Assembly: GCF_946476835.1 (NCBI RefSeq)
Contig: NZ_CAMKWA010000002.1
Span: forward strand, 1 to 64,000
Length of the DNA stretch: 64,000 nucleotides
From: an uncultured Neokomagataea sp.
GTDB taxonomy: Bacteria; Pseudomonadota; Alphaproteobacteria; Acetobacterales; Acetobacteraceae
Reading direction: 5' to 3'
Under the pieces are notes generated by a model that was not told the origin of the DNA, did not search any database, and was given only the letters and a program-made list of their open reading frames with translations. Made by a program: the position numbers and the translations under genes. This document shows, piece after piece, positions 51,811 to 61,712 of this stretch (position 1 is the first letter of the stretch; every line of letters starts with the position of its first letter).

Positions 51811-51840
51811 ATCATTTTGTACCGATCGGTACAAAATGAT
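51811..51840. promoter_or_regulatory. 30-bp perfect palindrome, probable TetR operator
   Basis: ATCATTTTGTACCGA|TCGGTACAAAATGAT, 24 bp upstream of the DUF1348-TetR operon. Confidence 0.85.
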
Positions 51841-51863
51841 CCTCTCAACATCTAAGGCAGATC

Positions 51864-52328
51864 ATGGCCCGCCCTCCTTTACCTCCCTTCACAGCAGAAA
51901 CAGCCGCTCAAAAAGCACGACTGGCAGAGGATGCATGGAACAGCCGTGACCCACTCAAAGTCTCACAGGCCTATTCACCCAACAGCACATGGCGCAACAG
52001 AGACACCTTCCTCTGCGGACAAGCTGAAATCATTGATTTCCTGACGCAGAAATGGACCCGTGAACACGAATACCGCCTCATCAAAGAGGTCTGGTCCCAC
52101 GCGGATAACCGGATCGCCGTCCGCTTTGCGTATGAATGGCAAGACCAAAATGGCCAATGGTTCCGCTCATACGGCAATGAAAACTGGGAGTTTGATGAAA
52201 ACGGCCTCATGCAAAAACGCTTTGCATCCATCAATGACGTTCGCATCACAGCAGCCGACCGCAAATATCACTGGCCCCTTGGCCGCCGCCCCGATGATCA
52301 CCCCGGCCTCAGTGCTCTAGGCCTCTGA
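51864..52328 (+). CDS. DUF1348 / SnoaL-like (NTF2-fold) protein
   Basis: [59 protein letters not shown]...[13 protein letters not shown]. Confidence 0.88.
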   Translation: MARPPLPPFTAETAAQKARLAEDAWNSRDPLKVSQAYSPNSTWRNRDTFLCGQAEIIDFLTQKWTREHEYRLIKEVWSHADNRIAVRFAYEWQDQNGQWFRSYGNENWEFDENGLMQKRFASINDVRITAADRKYHWPLGRRPDDHPGLSALGL

Positions 52329-52329
52329 A

Positions 52330-52896
52330 ATGTCTCGCCCCCCCACAGACCGCACCAAAACACTCTCCATACTCGCAGAAATTTTTCGCGAGTATGGTTA
52401 TGATGGCACCAGCCTCGGCCTCATCACACAAGCCACAGGATTAGGCAAAGGCAGCCTGTATCATATGTTTCCCGGCGGGAAAGCGGAGATGATGTCCGCT
52501 GTCCTCACAGAGATTGATACCTGGTTTGAAACCCATATTTATGCACCACTACGCAGCACTCCACAGCGCAATGACGCCATCCCATCCATGCTGGATGCCG
52601 TTACACAATACTTCGTCTCCGGGCAGCGTGTATGCCTGATGGGCGTACTCTCCGTGAGCAATCAGCGCGATCAATTCGCCGATGCCATTGCGCATTATTT
52701 CTCACGCTGGATAGAAGCCCTGACACTCACTCTACAACAACACAGCCATCCACCTTCTCAGGCGCGTCTTTTGGCGGAAGAAACAATCTTACATATCCAA
52801 GGCGCCATCATCTTATCGCGTGCCTTGCATGACCCCGCGCTGTTTCAACGCTCAATCAGCCGACTTCACGACAAACTCTCACTCCGCAGTCGCTAA
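52330..52896 (+). CDS. TetR-family transcriptional regulator
   Basis: N-terminal HTH: ILAEIFREYGYDGTSLGLITQATGLGKGSLYHMFPGGKAEMMSAVL. Confidence 0.93.
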   Translation: MSRPPTDRTKTLSILAEIFREYGYDGTSLGLITQATGLGKGSLYHMFPGGKAEMMSAVLTEIDTWFETHIYAPLRSTPQRNDAIPSMLDAVTQYFVSGQRVCLMGVLSVSNQRDQFADAIAHYFSRWIEALTLTLQQHSHPPSQARLLAEETILHIQGAIILSRALHDPALFQRSISRLHDKLSLRSR

Positions 52897-55038
52897 CGGC
52901 AGGGTTGGCACACCATGCCAGCCCGGCGGTGGCACCCAAAGGCGTTCCCCTTGCGCCCCACGCCCAGATACAACGTGAAGACCACCCGCTGCCGCGTACA
53001 CCGCAAAAGCACCGTCACGCCATACGCTAAAACGATCAATCCGCATCACACCCGGACATGCACCACGCGCAGGCGACACACTCACGAACAGCACAGCATC
53101 ACGACACATCTCTGCCGATGGCAGAACATCACCATCCGCACGATCTTTCGTTCGTAATAAAAACACACGCCCATTGACCGTTAAGCGGCACAGCCCCGCC
53201 AGACACGCCTCAGGCAACACCTGCACAGGCAAAGCCAAGGCCTGTGTCCAATCAGCCAACACAGATCGATCCAGCCCACCGACCGGCCCGACCTTCATAA
53301 CAGACCCAATCCGCACCGCCATAACCCCCGCATCAGGTGCGACCAAAAGCAAAGGCTGCGCCACACATAAGCTGCTCAACCCTATCGCTAATGAGACCAC
53401 ACCACTCCAACGCGCAGCCCCTCTCCATAAACACACGATCGACAAACCCAGCATCACGAAACAAAGCCCCCATGCTGGCATTGCTGGTACGGAAACATGC
53501 GCCCAAGGCCACTGCGCAACACACTCAGCAAGCCACTGAATACAGGACAACCCCCACCCCATACTGCGCACAGGCCAAGCCGCCATATGCATAGGCATTA
53601 ATAAAACTGATAGTATTCCCATCGGCATAACCCAGACCGCCATGAGCGGAACTGCCACCATGTTAGCCACCACAAACCATGGCTGAAACGCACCAAAATG
53701 CGCCATGCTCACAGGCAATGTTGCCAACCCCGCCAGTAACGACGTCATCGCCAACATCACCATATGCACCAAAATACCACGCCAAAACTGCCCTTCCCCC
53801 CGCAACTTCAGCAAGGAACTACGCAGCCCCTCATACCCTGCAATCAACCCCATCACGGCAGCAAAAGACATCTGAAACGAGACATCCAAAACAGCACTCG
53901 GCGCCACCACCAAAAGCCCCATCGCAATGACAGATAAAGAACGCATCGACATCACCCGCCGCCCGCTCAACAGCGCTACGACACATAATCCCGCCATCCC
54001 TAAAGCCCGTACACTGGGCAAATGCACTCCGGTCAGCACCACATAAACAGCACCGGACACAAAGCCCCCAATAATGGCGATTTCTTTACACGGCCAACAG
54101 AGCGCCGCCCGCTCGGAAAGTGGCAAAGCAGCACGTATCATCATTGTGACACACCCCATCACCAACCCAAGATGAAGCCCTGCCACAGCTAATAAATGCG
54201 CCAAGCCAGAAACTGAAAAATCATGCCGCGTTTTCGCTAACAAACGCGTACTCTCACCCACCATGACAGTGGCCGCAATCGCCCCCTCTTGACCCGGCAA
54301 AATGGCATAGAACTGTTCCGCTATGGCCTCACGCATACGCCTCAACCACGCGCCATGCACCGCACCATCCACGGTCACAGCACTCAGCGCATAACCACTC
54401 CCCGCCAAACCGGAGAACCACGCCTCACGCTGCATATCGCGCCCACCCGGCCATGCAGGACGCTGCGGTTGGCGCAATAATGCCCGTACTGCAACGCGCT
54501 GCCCCGACAAGACCGGCGTGTCATCATCCGCACGCAAGCGAAGTGTTAATACTCTCTGTAAAGGCAACATACCGACATCACTCGGCGTATCAAAAACAGC
54601 ATCAACAATATGTAGCCTTCGCACCATGCCGGTTTGCTCATCACGCTCAGGCAAAACATCAACTGATTGTACACGCCCCGTCACCGTCACCGCACGACTG
54701 GGCAATGCCGGCATGCCCGGCTGACGATGTGTCTCCCATTCCGCATCTGCACACCCCAATACACAGAGCAGCACTGCCAAAGCAGCGCGTACACCTACAG
54801 CCGAATGACGAAAAACCCATGCGCTCCATACGGAACACATCAACGCAATACACACCCACCACGGGTTCAATTCAAACGATAAGGAAAAATAGAAAATAGC
54901 CCCAAGGGAGAACGCAACAGGAGACCAATTCAGTAATGCAGCCCCTTGCTGAGCACATTGACGCTCTAACCATTCCAATGCGCCCTCAAAAGCTATGTTT
55001 CCCAAAATAACATCCGTATGGTTTTTATTAATTTTCAA
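52879..55038 (-). CDS. comEC: ComEC/Rec2 family competence protein
   Basis: DUF4131-like N-terminus; SGLAHLLAVAGLHLGLVMG; FVSGAVYVVLTGVHLPSVRALGMAGLCVVALLSGRR; DVSFQMSFAAVMGL. Confidence 0.9.
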   Translation of the reverse strand: MKINKNHTDVILGNIAFEGALEWLERQCAQQGAALLNWSPVAFSLGAIFYFSLSFELNPWWVCIALMCSVWSAWVFRHSAVGVRAALAVLLCVLGCADAEWETHRQPGMPALPSRAVTVTGRVQSVDVLPERDEQTGMVRRLHIVDAVFDTPSDVGMLPLQRVLTLRLRADDDTPVLSGQRVAVRALLRQPQRPAWPGGRDMQREAWFSGLAGSGYALSAVTVDGAVHGAWLRRMREAIAEQFYAILPGQEGAIAATVMVGESTRLLAKTRHDFSVSGLAHLLAVAGLHLGLVMGCVTMMIRAALPLSERAALCWPCKEIAIIGGFVSGAVYVVLTGVHLPSVRALGMAGLCVVALLSGRRVMSMRSLSVIAMGLLVVAPSAVLDVSFQMSFAAVMGLIAGYEGLRSSLLKLRGEGQFWRGILVHMVMLAMTSLLAGLATLPVSMAHFGAFQPWFVVANMVAVPLMAVWVMPMGILSVLLMPMHMAAWPVRSMGWGLSCIQWLAECVAQWPWAHVSVPAMPAWGLCFVMLGLSIVCLWRGAARWSGVVSLAIGLSSLCVAQPLLLVAPDAGVMAVRIGSVMKVGPVGGLDRSVLADWTQALALPVQVLPEACLAGLCRLTVNGRVFLLRTKDRADGDVLPSAEMCRDAVLFVSVSPARGACPGVMRIDRFSVWRDGAFAVYAAAGGLHVVSGRGAQGERLWVPPPGWHGVPTLPLATAE

Positions 55039-55171
55039 AAAACACGTATCTGCATAATATCAAAGATAATGGAAAAGTTTTTGCACGATATTTCAACCAG
55101 TTTTTTCGACCATATCTGTTGAATTTTCACTATTTTTTCTACAGCCGAATAAATTCAAACCTTCGCCCTCA

Positions 55172-55339
55172 TGAGGGTGGTAATATTTACCGATCTCATT
55201 ACCTCAAGCCGCATACCGAAAGACATAAAAACACACATTGTTTCTATCCCAATGCGCCACCTATCAAGAACGATCATTATTGAAGCAATTAACAGCCTCA
55301 TCATCACAAAAGAGGACCTCGCTGAATTGGACACATAGC
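55172..55339 (+). CDS. Unidentified short ORF or remnant (55 aa)
   Basis: MRVVIFTDLITSSRIPKDIKTHIVSIPMRHLSRTIIIEAINSLIITKEDLAELDT; not in the supplied track; no clear RBS. Confidence 0.25.
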
Positions 55340-55468
55340 CCTCCAAAAACAAACACAGCGCAGCGTATTTTCACTGCGCCAAATCACAAGACGGCATAAG
55401 GGACCCAGCCCAACAATCACGTCATTTGCGGATAGCGAGACCGCCGCAGATTATGATAAGAGGGCGGC

Positions 55469-56869
55469 ATGACAATCCGCACTCGCTTCGCCCCCTCGCC
55501 GACCGGGCTCCTGCACGTTGGTAATGCCCGCGCGGCCCTGTTCAACTTCCTTTATGCACGCCATCATGGCGGTCAATTCCTGCTTCGCGTTGAAGACACG
55601 GACCGTGAACGCTCCACACAACACGCTGTGGACGTGCTGCTGGATGGCCTCAAATGGATGGGCCTTACACCGGACGAGGAACCCGTCTTCCAGTCCACAC
55701 GCCAGGACCGCCACACAGAAGTCGCAAAAGACCTGCTGGAGCGCGGCCTCGCCTATCGCTGCTATTGCACACCAGAAGAACTCACAGCCATGCGTGAAAA
55801 AGCCATGGCTGAAAAACGTCCTCCCCGTTACGACGGTACATGGCGCGACCGTGACCCATCTGAAGCCCCAGCAGGCGCCCCCTTCGCCGTTCGCCTTAAA
55901 GCCCCACGTGATGGTGAAACCATCATCAAAGACCTCGTTCAAGGCGAAGTCCGCGTTGCGAATGCTGAAATGGATGACCTCATCATCCTGCGCTCCGATG
56001 GCACACCAACTTATCTGCACGCCGTTGTGTGTGACGACCACGATATGGGCATCACCCATGTCATGCGCGGCGATGATCACCTGACCAACACCTTCCGTCA
56101 GGCGATGATTTACCGTGCGATGGGCTGGGACCTGCCACATTTTGCGCATCTCCCGCTAATCCACGGCCCTGACGGTGCCAAGCTGTCCAAGCGTCACGGC
56201 GCGGCCTCTGTGGTGGATTTCCGTGAGGAAGGCTACCTGCCAGAAGCACTGTGCAACTACCTGCTGCGCCTCGGCTGGGGGCATGGCGATGCTGAAATCC
56301 TGTCACGTGAAGACCAAATTCGCCTGTTCGATCTCGATGGCGTCGGCCGTTCTCCATCCCGCATGGATTACGCAAAGCTGTCTCACTTCAACAGCGTTTG
56401 GATGCGCCAAGCCGATGATGCACGTCTGACAGATGATGTGTTGGAACGCCTCAAAACCCATGACGGCGTCACCATCAATGAGGCAACGCGCAGCCGCGTT
56501 CTCGCGCTAATGCCGGGCCTCAAAGAGCGTGCGAAAACATTGGTGGAACTCACCAATAACGCGGCCTTTGCGGGCTTCAGCCTGCCACTGACCTTCACAC
56601 CAAAAGCCGAAAAGCTTCTGGGCGAAGACGGACAAAACGTGCTGAAAGGCATCCGTGCATCCTTGGCTGCACTGCCTGACTTCACGCCAGAAGCTGTGGA
56701 TGGCGCATTACGTGCCTATGCAGAAGCCAACACGCTGAAACTCGGCTCAGTGGCACAACCCCTGCGCGCCGCCATGACTGGCAGCACCACGTCACCCGGC
56801 ATTGACCTCACATTGGCCGCCCTCGGCCAAGATGAAGTCTTGGCCCGCATTGACAGCGCCATCAGCTAA
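55469..56869 (+). CDS. gltX: Glutamyl-tRNA synthetase
   Basis: [38 protein letters not shown] (KMSKS-type). Confidence 0.97.
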   Translation: MTIRTRFAPSPTGLLHVGNARAALFNFLYARHHGGQFLLRVEDTDRERSTQHAVDVLLDGLKWMGLTPDEEPVFQSTRQDRHTEVAKDLLERGLAYRCYCTPEELTAMREKAMAEKRPPRYDGTWRDRDPSEAPAGAPFAVRLKAPRDGETIIKDLVQGEVRVANAEMDDLIILRSDGTPTYLHAVVCDDHDMGITHVMRGDDHLTNTFRQAMIYRAMGWDLPHFAHLPLIHGPDGAKLSKRHGAASVVDFREEGYLPEALCNYLLRLGWGHGDAEILSREDQIRLFDLDGVGRSPSRMDYAKLSHFNSVWMRQADDARLTDDVLERLKTHDGVTINEATRSRVLALMPGLKERAKTLVELTNNAAFAGFSLPLTFTPKAEKLLGEDGQNVLKGIRASLAALPDFTPEAVDGALRAYAEANTLKLGSVAQPLRAAMTGSTTSPGIDLTLAALGQDEVLARIDSAIS

Positions 56870-56880
56870 GAGAACGCGCC

Positions 56881-57828
56881 ATGCCTGATTCGTCTTCGCC
56901 CCTCCGTCACCTACTCGGCATTGAAGGCCTGAATGAAGGCCAGATCCTCCCCATTTTGGATCTGGCCGAAAGCTATGCCTTGCTCAGCCGCTCCCGCTCC
57001 GCCCCGCGGGAAGCACTGCGCGGACGTACGCTTATCAATCTGTTCTTTGAAGACAGCACCCGTACGCGCACCAGCTTTGAACTTGCCGGTAAGCGTCTCG
57101 GGGCAGACGTCATTAACATGACCGTCGCCACCAGTTCGGTGAACAAGGGCGAGACGCTTCTGGATACAGCCGCAACCCTCAACGCAATGCGCTGTGACCT
57201 GTTGGTCGTACGCCACGCGCAATCCGGCGCGCCCGCCCTTCTGGCGCAAAAGGTTGAAGCCAGCGTGATCAACGCGGGGGACGGCATGCATGAGCACCCA
57301 ACGCAAGCCTTGCTGGATGCTCTGACCATTCGCCGTCACCTCGGCACGCTCTCCGGTCTAACCGTCGCGATTTGCGGTGACATCGGGCATAGCCGCGTCG
57401 CTCGCTCCAACATTCACCTCCTTTCAGCTCTTGGCAGCACCATTCGTTTGGTCGGGCCACCAACATTGCTACCCGGCGCTATGGCAGGCCTCGGCAATGG
57501 CAACGTGACCATTCACCATACAATGGAAGAGGCTCTTGCTGGGGCGGATGTCGTCATGTCCTTGCGCTTGCAAAAAGAGCGTATGGGCTCCGGCCTTGTC
57601 CCAAGTGCACGTGAATATTTCCGCTTCTTTGGCCTTAACCGCAAGCGCCTCGCCCTTGCCCAGCCAAACGCACTCGTCATGCACCCCGGCCCGATGAACC
57701 GTGGTGTCGAAATTGCATCAAACGTGGCCGACTCTCCCCAAAGCGTCATTTCCGAGCAGGTTGAAATGGGCGTTGCCGTGCGTATGGCCGTGCTAGACCG
57801 CCTCGCCCGCGGACGGAGACCCTCATGA
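56881..57828 (+). CDS. pyrB: Aspartate carbamoyltransferase catalytic subunit
   Basis: [57 protein letters not shown]. Confidence 0.97.
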   Translation: MPDSSSPLRHLLGIEGLNEGQILPILDLAESYALLSRSRSAPREALRGRTLINLFFEDSTRTRTSFELAGKRLGADVINMTVATSSVNKGETLLDTAATLNAMRCDLLVVRHAQSGAPALLAQKVEASVINAGDGMHEHPTQALLDALTIRRHLGTLSGLTVAICGDIGHSRVARSNIHLLSALGSTIRLVGPPTLLPGAMAGLGNGNVTIHHTMEEALAGADVVMSLRLQKERMGSGLVPSAREYFRFFGLNRKRLALAQPNALVMHPGPMNRGVEIASNVADSPQSVISEQVEMGVAVRMAVLDRLARGRRPS

Positions 57829-59099
57829 GCACTCTTTTCTTCCACAACGTCCGCATCATTGACCCCGCCAGCAACCGTGACGCCCCCGGCACGCTGACCG
57901 TTCGTGATGGCCTAATTGCAGAGCTGGATGCCCCTTCGGCCCCTGAAGGGGCACACAGCATTGACGGCCAAGGTGCTGTTCTCGCGCCCGGCCTCGTCGA
58001 TATGCGCGCCGATTTGGGCGAACCCGGCTTCGAATACCGTGAAGATGTGGAAACGGGTGCTCGCGCAGCCGTTGCCGGCGGCGTGACAACACTGGCCGTC
58101 CTGCCCAACACTGTCCCCGTGATTGATGACCCCGCCCTCGTTCAACATCTAAAAGAACGCGGCAATGACACTGGGATGATCACCATTCATCCTTATGGGG
58201 CTTTAACCAAAGGCTGCGAAGGCAAGGAAACCGCAGAGCTTGGTCTGCTGCAAGAAGTCGGGGCTGTTGCCTTCACGGATGGCACCCGCACGATTGCGGA
58301 CACCAAGCAGCTACGGAACTTGCTATCTTATGCCCGCTTCATGGATGGGCTGATCGTTCAGCACCCGGAAGACCCCTCCCTAGCCCGTGGTGCTTGCGCC
58401 ACTTCTGGTCCCCTCGCCACACGGCTGGGCTTGCCGCAAGTCCCGGCTGCTGCTGAAGCCATTCTCATTGCGCGCGATATTCGTATTGTCGAGATGACAG
58501 GCGGCCGTTTGCATTTTGCTCACGTCTCCACAGCGGAAGGGCTGGATCTGATCCGCAAGGCCAAAGCCAAAGGCTTGTCCATCACATGCGATACAGCACC
58601 GCCCTATTTCCTCCTCACAGAAGAAACAATTGGCGATTTCCGTACCTACGCCAAGCTATCTCCCCCATTGCGGAACGCAACGGATCGAGATGCCGTCCTC
58701 GCTGCCCTAGCCGATGGTACGATTGACGCAATCGCCTCTGACCACGCCCCGGCAGATGCCGATGACAAACGCCTCCCCTTCGCCCAAGCCCGTGCTGGCG
58801 GCATTGGCCTCGTCACGCTTCTGAGCGCCACCCTCGCCTCTGGGCTGGACCTACTAAATGCCCTACGTCTGATCACCTCAGCACCGGCAAATGTCCTCCG
58901 TATTGATGCCGGCACACTGTCAATCGGCGCCAAAGCGGATCTCTGCCTCTTCGCGCCAGAGCAAAGCTGGGTTGTAGAATCCGGCAAACTCCCCGGCCGC
59001 GCACAGAACACACCCTTTGATGGTGAAACCATGCCCGGCAAAGTGCTCCGCACCTTCCGCCACGGCATTGAAGTCTACACCGCTGGAACGGTGGCATGA
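57825..59099 (+). CDS. pyrC: Dihydroorotase
   Basis: [72 protein letters not shown]. Confidence 0.95.
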   Translation: MSTLFFHNVRIIDPASNRDAPGTLTVRDGLIAELDAPSAPEGAHSIDGQGAVLAPGLVDMRADLGEPGFEYREDVETGARAAVAGGVTTLAVLPNTVPVIDDPALVQHLKERGNDTGMITIHPYGALTKGCEGKETAELGLLQEVGAVAFTDGTRTIADTKQLRNLLSYARFMDGLIVQHPEDPSLARGACATSGPLATRLGLPQVPAAAEAILIARDIRIVEMTGGRLHFAHVSTAEGLDLIRKAKAKGLSITCDTAPPYFLLTEETIGDFRTYAKLSPPLRNATDRDAVLAALADGTIDAIASDHAPADADDKRLPFAQARAGGIGLVTLLSATLASGLDLLNALRLITSAPANVLRIDAGTLSIGAKADLCLFAPEQSWVVESGKLPGRAQNTPFDGETMPGKVLRTFRHGIEVYTAGTVA

Positions 59100-59737
59100 G
59101 CGCAACACTCCATAACGCCATGCCACATAGCATTTTGCTCTACGCCGCCATTGCATATCTTCTCGGAAGCATCCCTTTTGGGCTGCTTCTGACAGCTGCT
59201 TTTGGCGGCGGCGATATTCGTAAGATAGGTTCCGGCAATATTGGTGCCACCAACGTCTTACGCACGGGCAAAAAAGGTGTCGCCGCCGCAACCTTGTTGT
59301 TAGATGCGCTCAAAGGCGTTCTGGCTGTTGTACTCGCCGCACGCTTTGCCCCAGATCATGTTTCCCGAATGATGGCCGTCTCAGCTTTTTGTGCTGTTTT
59401 GGGACACTGCTTCCCTGTCTGGCTTGGCTTCAAAGGCGGTAAGGGCGTTGCCTCCGGCCTTGGCGTTATCTGGGCTCTATGCTGGCCTGTAGGGCTGGTC
59501 AGTTCCATCCTCTGGCTGGCTGTTGCGCGCTTTAGCCGCATTTCCTCAGCAGGTGCACTCACCGCCTTCTTGGCCGCACCATTATTAATGGTAGCAATGG
59601 TGGGTTCACCTCCCTTTGCATCGCCCTTCCCTTTAGCAACGCTCGGGATTTCAACCATTATTTGGTTACGCCATTACGGCAACATCATACGCCTAATCAA
59701 CGGTACAGAGCCGCGCGTCGGGCAGAAATCCTCGTAA
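59096..59737 (+). CDS. plsY: Acyl-phosphate glycerol-3-phosphate acyltransferase
   Basis: YLLGSIPFGLLL; IRKIGSGNIGATNVLRTGKKG; LGFKGGKGVASGLG. Confidence 0.95.
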   Translation: MSATLHNAMPHSILLYAAIAYLLGSIPFGLLLTAAFGGGDIRKIGSGNIGATNVLRTGKKGVAAATLLLDALKGVLAVVLAARFAPDHVSRMMAVSAFCAVLGHCFPVWLGFKGGKGVASGLGVIWALCWPVGLVSSILWLAVARFSRISSAGALTAFLAAPLLMVAMVGSPPFASPFPLATLGISTIIWLRHYGNIIRLINGTEPRVGQKSS

Positions 59738-60126
59738 AATACTTACTGCCGTACAACACACCCGTTGCACGGCAGCATAGAGCGCAAGCAACGTATCGCG
59801 CTCCAAAGAACACAATCATACTCACAGACGTTTTTGCCAAAAGCAGACATACCCGTCAGCCGATCCATCCGCTAAAAATAGGCCTCAATAAACGTCAGCT
59901 TTGTCAGTTTCAGCCAGTACCACTTCAAATTTTTGAAGATCAGTCACAACGGTTAAACGTATTACCGTCTCAGACTCCATCACTTCTAGTAAGACAGAAT
60001 ATTTATATAACACAACATCATATTCTCAATCGTACGGCCATCATCATGAAATAAGGAAATAATTGTCTGTAATTTTACAAATCAATACATCCTTACTTCA
60101 CACCAACACTCATCTTAGACTCCCCA

Positions 60127-60330
60127 ATGGGACAACACATCATCGTAGAACCTGAAACCGGGCATACTATCATCAAAAAATACCTAAGTAACCTCGGCGT
60201 CGAACGTCCCCTCACGTTATATATACCTCATTTCAGTGTCTTGTCGGAGATCATCCGTAGCCCAGCCCTCTTACTCACTCCCCCAAACCGCTTCGCTATT
60301 ATGCTCGCTCAAAAATATAATCTCCAATAA
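60127..60330 (+). pseudogene. C-terminal fragment of a LysR-type substrate-binding domain
   Basis: HIIVEPETGHTIIKKYLSNLGVERPLTLYIPHFSVLSEIIRSPALLLTPPNRFAIMLA resembles the LysR pattern HvlVsP..g..vd..La..GL.R.v.l.vPhFl....li..sdlllTlP.rlA; no upstream HTH found. Confidence 0.6.
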
Positions 60331-60515
60331 TCCGAACTCCCCTGCGATATCAGGCCGCTGGGTGTGATGCTTCGATGAAGCGAAAGACACACACAAAAAT
60401 TATTCTTAAAATTCTTCCGTGACAGCTTGGCGCGTATTTTAAGCGAATAACACATGCCTCACCGCCTCATTCTCGCGCACACTTTATTAACTCCCTCTCA
60501 CGTAACACAGAGGGC

Positions 60516-61685
60516 ATGTCACTCCACCCAACCACTCCCCTGACCGAACGCATTGATGCCATACGTCTTTCTCGTGTTTCGGGCATAGGGCCCGCTAATT
60601 TTACAAAACTCATGCGTCAATACGGCTCCGCGACACAGGCGCTCGACAACCTACCTGACCGCTTTCGTCTTGCGGGGAGAGAAACCACTCCCGCTATCCC
60701 CTCACGCACGGCTATTGAAACCGAGCTCGCATGGCTGGACAAACACCACGGGCGCGCGCTTTTGCGCTCAGACCCCGAGTACCCACGCCTCCTAAGCCAC
60801 ATCACGGATGCCCCACCCGTACTCTTTACCCAAGGCCATGTGCATAAACTCTCTCAACCCGCCATCGGTATTGTCGGGGCACGCAATGCCTCCGCCGCAG
60901 GTATACGCATGGCCGAGAGCCTCTCCGCTGAAATGGCGGCCCATAATCTTTGCGTTGTCTCAGGTTTAGCGCGGGGGATCGATTCGGCCGCCCACCAAGC
61001 TGCCCTCCACCCCGGCCTCACTATCGCCGCGATTGCAGGTGGCTTGGACCATATCTATCCCCCTGAACACACACATCTTCAACACGCCATCGCTGAACGC
61101 GGCTGCCTCGTTACAGAAGCCCCACTCGGCACCATTCCACAGGCACGGCATTTCCCACGGCGCAACCGCCTCATTGCAGGCCTTGGACTCGGCTGCGTTG
61201 TTGTCGAAGCGGCCTTACATTCCGGTACCCTCATCACCGCACGTCTCGCACAAGATTATGAGCGCCCTCTCTTCGCCGTACCCGGCTCTCCACTGGATCC
61301 ACGGTCACGGGGTGGAAATATGCTTTTACGGCATGGTGCAATTTTAACCGAAAATATTCATGATATCTTACCCGAGCTCTCATTACAGATGCCTGCCCAC
61401 CTTCCGGCCCCATGGTGCTTTAACCAGCAGAATACCTTAGGTTTCTGCGAATCTTTCAGCCCTTGGAACGGCTTCAAAACACCCCCCAACACACCGGAAG
61501 AAGACCTCGATTTTATCATCGAACGCATCCATCCTCTCCTATCTGTCACATCAGTAACAGTTGACGAGGTTGTAAGTCGCTGTCAGTTCTCCGTTTCGGC
61601 CGTACTTTCAGCCCTGACCGAATTAGAGTTGGGCGGAGTGCTGGAATTCGTGCCGGGGGGACGCGTAGCGCTCCTACCAACATAG
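60516..61685 (+). CDS. dprA: DNA processing protein DprA
   Basis: AIGIVGARNASAAGIRMAESLSAEMAAHNLCVVSGLARGIDSAAHQAAL; HFPRRNRLIAGLGLGCVVVEAALHSGTLITARLA; LFAVPGSPLDPRSRGGNMLLRHGA. Confidence 0.96.
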   Translation: MSLHPTTPLTERIDAIRLSRVSGIGPANFTKLMRQYGSATQALDNLPDRFRLAGRETTPAIPSRTAIETELAWLDKHHGRALLRSDPEYPRLLSHITDAPPVLFTQGHVHKLSQPAIGIVGARNASAAGIRMAESLSAEMAAHNLCVVSGLARGIDSAAHQAALHPGLTIAAIAGGLDHIYPPEHTHLQHAIAERGCLVTEAPLGTIPQARHFPRRNRLIAGLGLGCVVVEAALHSGTLITARLAQDYERPLFAVPGSPLDPRSRGGNMLLRHGAILTENIHDILPELSLQMPAHLPAPWCFNQQNTLGFCESFSPWNGFKTPPNTPEEDLDFIIERIHPLLSVTSVTVDEVVSRCQFSVSAVLSALTELELGGVLEFVPGGRVALLPT

Positions 61686-61712
61686 AACAGATGCGGTAAC
61701 GCCGGAGGGACA

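Noticed and set aside
51971-52264. Minus ORFs opposite the DUF1348 gene
   Set aside because: Shadow ORFs of a conserved coding gene.
55451-56149. 232-aa minus ORF
   Set aside because: Antisense to gltX, whose motifs are unmistakable.
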